Below are positions 58,147 to 64,000 of a stretch of DNA of 64,000 bases, piece by piece. The stretch comes from Lachnospiraceae bacterium AC2031. Its GTDB lineage: Bacteria > Bacillota > Clostridia > Lachnospirales > Lachnospiraceae. The translations under genes were made by a program, and so were the position numbers. The notes beneath the pieces are model-generated. The model ran no database searches and had not been told where the DNA came from. It saw only the letters and a list, made by a program, of their open reading frames with translations. Position 1 is the stretch's first letter. The number at the start of each line of letters is the position of its first letter. Where the stretch lies: NCBI GenBank assembly GCA_000687975.1, contig JIAB01000001.1, positions 682,001 to 746,000 on the forward strand, written 5' to 3'.

Positions 58147-58641
58147 TTAAGCCTCTGCTGACTTCTGCTCTGCAACCTGATTGATAACACGAGCGAAGTT
58201 TGTAATAGGTGACTGCAGGCTTCCAAGGAGCTTGGAGAGCAGTTCTTCCTTTGAAGGAATAGTTGCGATAACCTTAATTCCCTCTGCATCGTAGTAAGTT
58301 CCTTCAACTACACCACTCTTAAGAGATACCTTATCAACTTCCTTAGCAAACTTTGCTACTACTCTAGCAGGAGCTGTTGCATCCTCTTTAGAAATAGCGA
58401 TTGCTGTAGGTCCCTCAAGGTCTTTAGCGAGATCAGCGAACTCTGTACCTTCGATAGCAAGATTAACCATTGTGTTCTTGTAGACCTTGTAGATAACACC
58501 AGCTTCTCTTGTAGCTCTACGAAGCTTTGTGTCCTGCTCAACTGTTACGCCGAGGTAATCAACAAGAACAACTGACTTAGCGCCATCAAGATTATCCTTG
58601 ATTTCCTGCACTATAGGTTTCTTTTCCTCAATCTTTGCCAC
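58147..58641 (-). CDS. rplJ: 50S ribosomal protein L10
   Basis: 164 residues from a GTG start (58641) with AAGGAGG upstream; the frame upstream of it runs through the leader hairpin and is not coding. Begins MAKIEEKKPIVQEIKDNL and contains VVLVDYLGVTVEQDTKLRR. Anchors L7/L12 to the ribosome. Regulated by the leader described next. Confidence 0.95.
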   Translation of the reverse strand: MAKIEEKKPIVQEIKDNLDGAKSVVLVDYLGVTVEQDTKLRRATREAGVIYKVYKNTMVNLAIEGTEFADLAKDLEGPTAIAISKEDATAPARVVAKFAKEVDKVSLKSGVVEGTYYDAEGIKVIATIPSKEELLSKLLGSLQSPITNFARVINQVAEQKSAEA

Positions 58642-58680
58642 TTTGTGCACCTCCTTATAGATTTTATAAGCTGCACATAT

Positions 58681-58713
58681 AAAAACCTCTGTCCACATTA
58701 GTAGACAGAGGTA
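58681..58713 (-). terminator. Attenuator upstream of rplJ
   Basis: Minus strand ACCTCTGTCT/GGACAGAGGT stem with one GT pair, then TTTTT. Lies at the 3' end of the L10 leader, so L10 binding could promote termination here. Confidence 0.85.
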
Positions 58714-58837
58714 AAAGTCGTTTAAAATATATTAGACATTTGTCTAAGTATCACGATTTCCCCTCGGCAGGTAACCTACATGGTGTTACGTCTATAAAGA
58801 CACCTGCTGTCTACGGCAGCTCATCGACCGATACTTT
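58714..58837 (-). promoter_or_regulatory. Ribosomal protein L10 leader
   Basis: Minus-strand RNA with the conserved L10-leader pieces CCGTAGACAGCAGGTG (about 58818-58801) and CCTGCCGAGG (about 58771-58762) pairing across a stem. This is the Rfam L10 leader shape found in Firmicutes. L10-L12 complex binding represses rplJL. Confidence 0.8.
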
Positions 58838-58862
58838 AACATATCCTATAAAGTTGTGTCAA
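58834..58862 (-). promoter_or_regulatory. Promoter of the rplJL operon
   Basis: Minus strand TTGACA (58862-58857), 17-base spacer, TTAAAG (58839-58834). A -10 with a weak match but at the right place upstream of the L10 leader. Confidence 0.5.
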
Positions 58863-58891
58863 GTAGTTTTTTAAAACCGTCCCCAATGGCC

Positions 58892-61771
58892 TTATATTAG
58901 TTCACTGTACATCTGGCCAAGGGAGATTCCTCCGTCTCCGCCAGGTACTTTGCTGTTAATGAAGGTTCTATAGCCAAGTCTTTCCAGAGAGCTGCCTATA
59001 CCATCAAGGAGCAGGCGGTTATACATACTTCCTCCTGTAAGAGCTATATGCTGTATGTAATCTCTTCCACAGACTTTATCAGCTATATATACTGTAGAAT
59101 CTATGATTGCTTTATGGAAATCAAAAGCAAGATCTTCGATTGCAAGATCACGGGCTTTCTCATCATAAATCTCATCATGGATTTTTACAACCTTTTCCAT
59201 AAGATCCGCGATAAGGATTGACTGATCCATACGGTAGATTTCTTCTTCACTCTTTGGCTCAATGACCTTCATTCGCAGTTCGCTTGGAACGATATCCTTC
59301 AGTGTGATTCCATTTCTCCTGAAAGAACGCATTGCAGCATCCTCTAGGGCTATCGGGCTCTCACCAGCATAGGTATTTCTGGATTTAAGGCTTAGGAGTG
59401 CTGTTACCGCATCGAACAGTCGTCCCATACAAGCCGAGTAGTAGATTCCTATGTCGGCTCTCAGGCAGGCAGAAACTATTCCGTAGTCAGCACGGTCGAT
59501 GCCTAGTATTCTTAGAACCTTTTCGACCACATTTGGACTTACCAGCTGACGCTCTTCCACAGCCCTGATATATCCGCAAAGTGTAGACTTAATATCACGG
59601 GCACTCTGTTCTCCACCCATAAGCTTTACAGGAAGGAGAGCTCCTGATCTGAGGATCTTCGGTCTGGTTTCAACAGTACCGTCCGGTTTTTCTACCTCTT
59701 CATCTATAGTATCATTTAGCACGCAAGAGAATATCTCACTTCCCCAGATGGTCTCATCCAGACCATATCCGGTTCCATCATATGAGATTCCCAGAAGTCT
59801 TCCGGTAAGGGAATGCTCAGCAGCCACCGAAAGCACGTGCGCCGCGTGATGCTGGCGACGAACTATACGCTGCGGGATACCATCGATGTAGGTTCCCATG
59901 GCTTTATTATCTGCATCCTTGGATGACTGATAATCAGGATTCAGATCACCAACGAAACGTTTAGGATTTACCCCCAGAAGTTCCTCAAGGCGATTGATTG
60001 CTTTTTCTCTGACATCATATATAGATGAATTAGTAATATTTCCGTAGTACTCAGACAGATAACATACATTTTTCTTGCCCAGCGCAAAGGAAGACTGATA
60101 ATCAGTTCCAGCAGCAAATGTTTCTTTAGGAAGATCTTCATCGAAGACTATGGCTTCAGGAACATACCCTCTGCCTCGTCTGACAAGCTGAAGTTCTCTT
60201 CTCTTGGTATTACCTGTATGAATCCTTGCCACCTGAGCTACAGAATCCTCCAGAGGTGCAAGTATGCCTCTGTTGTTGGTTAACATAAAATCAACAACAT
60301 CCTCATCAACCTCTTCTTTTTTACCTATGTATGTGGTTTCTTTTTCATCTATCGTATCATCTGCATACTCAACAGCTGATATATTCTCAGATGAATCAGT
60401 ACCATCTTTTAATCCATCGACATCATCAATATTATCATTTCCATCAATACTTGGAAGGAACTGGATCATATCCATATCCTTTGTAATGATAGGTTCACCA
60501 CCGCGGTTACCGCTGGTGATAACCAGAGGGCCAACCTCATTTGCCAGTATGATCTGCAAAGGATCAAAAGGAAGAGTCGCGCCTATATGCGCACTACCCA
60601 TTAAGACATTTGGAGCAAAATCCGCCTCTAGTTCAGGATCTTCCCTTCTGGCAAGCAGAACTATAGGTCTCGCATTGGATGTAAGAACCTCTTCTTCTTT
60701 GTCAGATACATAGCAATATTTTTTTATTGTTTCAACATCTGGGAACATTATGGCAAAAGGTCTTCTGATACAGTCCTTAAAACTTCTGAGCCTTGCCACA
60801 GAATCCTCCCTGTTAGGAAGGCACATAAAATGAAATCCGCCGATATCCTTAATAGCGCCAATCTTACCAGCCTTTAGACTTTCCACAGTCTTATTCAGCA
60901 TTTCCTCCTGGGTCATCTGAACCTCATCTACGAGTCTATTCTCATAGTATCTCAGTTTAGGGCCGCAGTTTGGGCAGCCTATATTCTGATCGAACCTGCG
61001 TCTGTTGCCCGGTTCATCATAATCAGCCTTGCAGTCAGGACACATAGAAAATGGTGCCATAGTACTATTCTCACGATCGTATGGCACGGTCTTCATTATA
61101 GAATATCTAGGACCACATTTAGAACAACTGATAAATGGATATCTAAATCTTTTGTTATTTGGATCAAGCAACTCCCTCTTACAGTCATCACAGGTAGCTA
61201 TATCCGTAGGAAGATAGCGAACGCCCTCATCGTAGCCTTCACTCTTTATAATACGAAAACGGTCGTCCAGTTCTCGTCCGTACTCATCAAGAACAACGCC
61301 TTCAGTGACATTTCCCTGCTCATCACTGGCGCCGACCTCGCTCTTAAAATCTTCCGCCTTTTTTGTCTCTTCTTTTTTCTCTTCTTTAACCTTTGGCTTT
61401 TCTTTTTTCCTCGGTGGATCCATCCATCCTCGATCGTACAGATATTCATCCTCGTACTGATCGATTGCTTCCATCTTTTCAGCAACCTCTTTCAGTTCCT
61501 TAGTGATCTTAGCTGTCTCCTCATCATAGAGAACCTCCTGAACAGGCTTCACATCTACTTTATCAACGCGGCCGCCTTCAGGACAATTATATCTAAGGTG
61601 GTAGCACAGTTTACCTATCTCTACGTCATCACATTCAATATAGAGTTTTACCGCTCCACCTGCATTTTTTATACTTCCGACCAGTCCATGCTTTTCTGCG
61701 TATTCAGCAACGAACGGTCTGAACCCAATACCCTGTACCAACCCCAGTACAGTTATCTCATACGCACCCAT
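58892..61771 (-). CDS. hypF: Carbamoyltransferase HypF, with two low-complexity insertions
   Basis: 959 residues, against about 750-770 for typical HypF. Makes the thiocarbamate on HypE that becomes the CN ligands of [NiFe]-hydrogenase. Acylphosphatase domain with GLVQGIGFRPF (1-90), zinc fingers CDDCKREL and CPDCKADYDEPGN (about 190-300), a YrdC-like domain, and Kae1-like C-terminus with QHHAAHVLSVAAEH (near 642). Extra sequence: a Lys/Glu-rich insert (about 90-180) and an acidic insert (about 440-495). ATG at 61771 with GGAGG upstream. No other hyp or hydrogenase gene is in the window. Confidence 0.92.
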   Translation of the reverse strand: MGAYEITVLGLVQGIGFRPFVAEYAEKHGLVGSIKNAGGAVKLYIECDDVEIGKLCYHLRYNCPEGGRVDKVDVKPVQEVLYDEETAKITKELKEVAEKMEAIDQYEDEYLYDRGWMDPPRKKEKPKVKEEKKEETKKAEDFKSEVGASDEQGNVTEGVVLDEYGRELDDRFRIIKSEGYDEGVRYLPTDIATCDDCKRELLDPNNKRFRYPFISCSKCGPRYSIMKTVPYDRENSTMAPFSMCPDCKADYDEPGNRRRFDQNIGCPNCGPKLRYYENRLVDEVQMTQEEMLNKTVESLKAGKIGAIKDIGGFHFMCLPNREDSVARLRSFKDCIRRPFAIMFPDVETIKKYCYVSDKEEEVLTSNARPIVLLARREDPELEADFAPNVLMGSAHIGATLPFDPLQIILANEVGPLVITSGNRGGEPIITKDMDMIQFLPSIDGNDNIDDVDGLKDGTDSSENISAVEYADDTIDEKETTYIGKKEEVDEDVVDFMLTNNRGILAPLEDSVAQVARIHTGNTKRRELQLVRRGRGYVPEAIVFDEDLPKETFAAGTDYQSSFALGKKNVCYLSEYYGNITNSSIYDVREKAINRLEELLGVNPKRFVGDLNPDYQSSKDADNKAMGTYIDGIPQRIVRRQHHAAHVLSVAAEHSLTGRLLGISYDGTGYGLDETIWGSEIFSCVLNDTIDEEVEKPDGTVETRPKILRSGALLPVKLMGGEQSARDIKSTLCGYIRAVEERQLVSPNVVEKVLRILGIDRADYGIVSACLRADIGIYYSACMGRLFDAVTALLSLKSRNTYAGESPIALEDAAMRSFRRNGITLKDIVPSELRMKVIEPKSEEEIYRMDQSILIADLMEKVVKIHDEIYDEKARDLAIEDLAFDFHKAIIDSTVYIADKVCGRDYIQHIALTGGSMYNRLLLDGIGSSLERLGYRTFINSKVPGGDGGISLGQMYSELI

Positions 61772-61834
61772 AAATACCCCTCCAGGTTTTCTCACAGCCT
61801 TTTATTCTTGTATACCCCATTTACAAGAAATAAA

Positions 61835-62320
61835 CTACTTATCATTATAACATATAGATCTATCAACGATAAGTTCAAGTTGTTCAAATTTAGAAAGATT
61901 ATAAAACTTCTCCCATTCTTCTTCCGATAGCATATCCTTCTTTATGCCGAGGCCACCATAACTAGTTCCAATATAAAAAGGAGCACAGTCTTCAACTTGA
62001 AGATACATAGCAATAATATCATAACTTACCCCTCTATCCATAAATGGATTGGTATAATTAAAAAGAAAACGAATTGCCATGCCTCGTTTTTCAGCCAGCT
62101 CCTTAGTTAGTTCAATATATTCATTTATATAAAGGTCATTTTTCTCTCTTATTTTCAGAATATAACTCTTTATCACATCTTCCATCTCACCTAAAAATGG
62201 AATACTATACTCTCCCAGATCAAGTACATATCTAAACTGTGTGAATCCATTATTTTTTAACTCTGCATATACATTATTTTCCCACGCAAACTCATTGATC
62301 GATCTGATAATATCTGTCAT
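61835..62320 (-). CDS. Hypothetical protein
   Basis: 161 residues, no signal or membrane segment. Starts MTDIIRSINEFAWENNVYAE and includes RYVLDLGEYSIPFLGEMED and a Glu/Lys-rich C-terminus. GGAGATGGG precedes the ATG. No family recognised. The 63-base gap to hypF holds no terminator that I can see. Confidence 0.65.
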   Translation of the reverse strand: MTDIIRSINEFAWENNVYAELKNNGFTQFRYVLDLGEYSIPFLGEMEDVIKSYILKIREKNDLYINEYIELTKELAEKRGMAIRFLFNYTNPFMDRGVSYDIIAMYLQVEDCAPFYIGTSYGGLGIKKDMLSEEEWEKFYNLSKFEQLELIVDRSICYNDK

Positions 62321-62346
62321 ATTCCCATCTCCTTCTAACTACTTTT

Positions 62347-63537
62347 TTAATTCATATTATATCCATACTTACCAGACTTTTTTTGCATAAATATGTGAAT
62401 AACTTTTTTTCTAATATGTATGAATATAACCACAGCAGAAATTAGGAGAATTAGTAGCATAACACTAATAAGTAGTGTACAAAAACGCATGAGTTTAATC
62501 TGATGTGCCTCTTCAAAGCGGGCTTCGTTTTCCCAATAAGGGTATACTATAGCATTTGTCCTCAAGCTCTCGTATCCCTGCATCTTCATCCTGTCATAAA
62601 GGGAAGATACCTTAAAACGAGCTGTATTATCAATAATCTCTCTATCTCCAAAATTGAGAGAGGAGCGAGCCGCCTCCTTTTCTTCATCCGTCATAAATTT
62701 TATATCTGCTGCTTCAGCAACGGTATTAAGTCCATAGTTCTTTATTGGATTTGGAAGTACCATCTCATAGCAAGTTGCAACAGTACCTTCAGAGTTACCT
62801 CCAGACGAAATGTCATCTCCCTTGGAGTCTTCCGAAGAATTGTTATTCTTGGCAGCACCTATAGAACGAGTTTTGGAATAGGCTTCCATAGGAACATATA
62901 CGGAATAATACTCGCCATAAGCATCATCAGCGGCTTTAAAGTCATCGCAAGCCACAACGCCTGTTACAGTATAGACCGCATCTCCAATCCAAAGCTTCAT
63001 TCCTGCCGCATTACTACTTCCAAAAAGCACATTTGCCACATATTCATCTATTAGGATCTGATTCACATCAGTACTATTCATATCAAGATAGCTTCCGCCT
63101 AAAAGAGGAATGTTATGGATCAGGAAGAAATCGCCACCCACTGTATATACATTCACATGCACCGAAGTAGAATCTTTTCTGACATCATCAAAGGTATGAC
63201 CAGAGTATGCATCGTACCAGGTTCTTGCATCTGACGCAGCACCTGAATCCTTAGGTCTTTCAAGAAGAGAATCATCATAAAGCTTCTTTTGAACTTCACT
63301 TCTGATATTATTTATATCAGTTGAGCCAAGCCCCATATCCTCTGTATAGAAGATGCTTATCTGAGCCCATGCTTCATTATCCACGCTAAAGCGTGCAGCT
63401 GCCTGCTGACTATAAAGGACTTCCTTTCTTCCCTTAGCATGTGAATGAACGCACAGTAAAATAATCCCTAACAGTATCTCTACAGCCACGACTATAGCAA
63501 TTTTCAATATTCTTTTGTTTACTAATATTTTGCTCAT
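62347..63537 (-). CDS. MacB-like ABC permease, reduced (periplasmic core with two membrane helices)
   Basis: 396 residues. One N-terminal helix (about 11-28), an extracellular MacB_PCD-like region including LGGSYLDMNSTDVNQILIDE, and one C-terminal helix (about 348-372). The usual four-helix permease core is missing. It starts 4 bases after the partial adaptor gene, no ribosome binding site, so probably translationally coupled. Either a divergent MacB/FtsX relative or a truncated form. Confidence 0.7.
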   Translation of the reverse strand: MSKILVNKRILKIAIVVAVEILLGIILLCVHSHAKGRKEVLYSQQAAARFSVDNEAWAQISIFYTEDMGLGSTDINNIRSEVQKKLYDDSLLERPKDSGAASDARTWYDAYSGHTFDDVRKDSTSVHVNVYTVGGDFFLIHNIPLLGGSYLDMNSTDVNQILIDEYVANVLFGSSNAAGMKLWIGDAVYTVTGVVACDDFKAADDAYGEYYSVYVPMEAYSKTRSIGAAKNNNSSEDSKGDDISSGGNSEGTVATCYEMVLPNPIKNYGLNTVAEAADIKFMTDEEKEAARSSLNFGDREIIDNTARFKVSSLYDRMKMQGYESLRTNAIVYPYWENEARFEEAHQIKLMRFCTLLISVMLLILLISAVVIFIHIRKKVIHIFMQKKSGKYGYNMN

Positions 63538-63540
63538 ATA

Positions 63541-64000
63541 TTAATTGTCAGAGAGTCGTACCTGATCTCCATTATCAAGAAGTTTTGAGGCGTTTATTAC
63601 TACATTGTCGTATTCAGTCACCTCACCCTGAATAGCTGAATTTATTGTATCTGAGGCTACGACCTCAACCTTTACCTTTTTAACTATGTAACGATTTCCA
63701 AGAGGGGTAGATTTTACCTTTACAACATAAACATACTTTCCATCACCGTCTTCTTTTACGGCTCCATTTGGAACAACTGTATCATACTTGCCGCTCTTCT
63801 CACCTACAGCGAACTGCAGTGTTTCACCAACTTGAACATTTCCCTTTACTGAAAACTTTACCATGCTCTTCTGGTTAGGGTCCGAAGTATCAGCCTTGAT
63901 ACTCTTGATCTCAGCCGCCACCTCATCATCCCATACGTTTTCTATGGCAGCTTCATTTCCCACCTTAAGCTTCATAGCGTCAGTCTTTGGAATGCTGCAG
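63541..64000 (-). CDS. HlyD/MacA-type efflux periplasmic adaptor, C-terminal part only
   Basis: The last ~153 residues are visible; the frame is open to the right edge, so the start is outside. Sequence such as FSVKGNVQVGETLQFAVGE and VPNGAVKEDGDGKYVYVV matches the C-terminal membrane-proximal part of RND/ABC adaptor proteins. Next gene is the MacB-like permease, so the two would form an efflux or export complex. Confidence 0.75.
   Translation of the reverse strand, partial: CSIPKTDAMKLKVGNEAAIENVWDDEVAAEIKSIKADTSDPNQKSMVKFSVKGNVQVGETLQFAVGEKSGKYDTVVPNGAVKEDGDGKYVYVVKVKSTPLGNRYIVKKVKVEVVASDTINSAIQGEVTEYDNVVINASKLLDNGDQVRLSDN

Noticed and set aside
58642-58698. Upstream extension of rplJ
   Set aside because: It runs through the attenuator and the ribosome binding site; L10 homology begins at the GTG at 58641.

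Overview
The window reads as a chromosomal segment from a Gram-positive anaerobe of the Clostridia, most likely a Lachnospiraceae member of the Butyrivibrio/Pseudobutyrivibrio/Roseburia type. Supporting signs are moderate AT richness, strong AGGAGG ribosome binding sites, a meso-diaminopimelate-type MurE, a candidate butyryl-CoA:acetate CoA-transferase, DUF4428 and VTC/DUF4956 genes, and RqcH. The genus is an inference; no rRNA is present. I found no tRNA, rRNA, CRISPR array, prophage or complete insertion sequence.

Layout. 1-5.6 kb: a housekeeping minus-strand run yicC-gmk-rpoZ-murE-priA. 5.6-10.6 kb: an accessory island with an XRE regulator, a 1439-residue Dna2-like iron-sulphur nuclease/helicase and, divergently, a 40-residue hydrophobic peptide whose mRNA looks like a type I toxin. 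10.7-15.5 kb: a Met/Gly-repeat DUF4428 protein, the CoA-transferase and a membrane EAL phosphodiesterase. 15.5-22.3 kb: rqcH, glgA, a cytidylate-kinase-like protein, yebC, a CorC-like CBS protein and alr. 22.4-25.3 kb: a three-gene VTC / DUF4956 / DUF4353 lipoprotein cluster. 25.4-29.8 kb: an isopropylmalate/homocitrate-synthase-family enzyme (possible Re-citrate synthase) divergent from a LysR regulator, then a two-component system. 29.8-33.8 kb: nnr, a C39-like peptidase and a phenylacetate-CoA ligase homologue. 33.9-39.4 kb: a phosphocholine (lic) locus of LicD, a BCCT transporter, a LicC-like cytidylyltransferase and a fused wHTH-cytidylyltransferase-choline kinase with a near-perfect sigma-A promoter and repeated operator-like boxes. 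39.5-44.6 kb: small unknowns, an alpha/beta hydrolase and guaB. 44.7-58.9 kb: the RNA polymerase/ribosome block rplJ-rplL-rpoB-rpoC-rpsL-rpsG-fusA-tuf with an L10 leader and attenuators. 58.9-64 kb: an enlarged orphan hypF, an unknown gene, a reduced MacB-like permease and a partial efflux adaptor.

How it fits together. Most of the window is core informational and cell-wall machinery. The genes most likely to be novel or niche-related are (i) the nuclease/helicase-XRE-small-toxin island, which looks like a candidate defence or genome-conflict module, (ii) the lic locus, which predicts choline import, activation and transfer to a surface glycan under a built-in regulator, and (iii) the VTC cluster. 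A separate sequence-level oddity is a GGGGACGG palindrome family (REP-like). It occurs as an intergenic hairpin between rplL and rpoB and, as two tandem in-frame copies, inside priA just before its Walker A motif.
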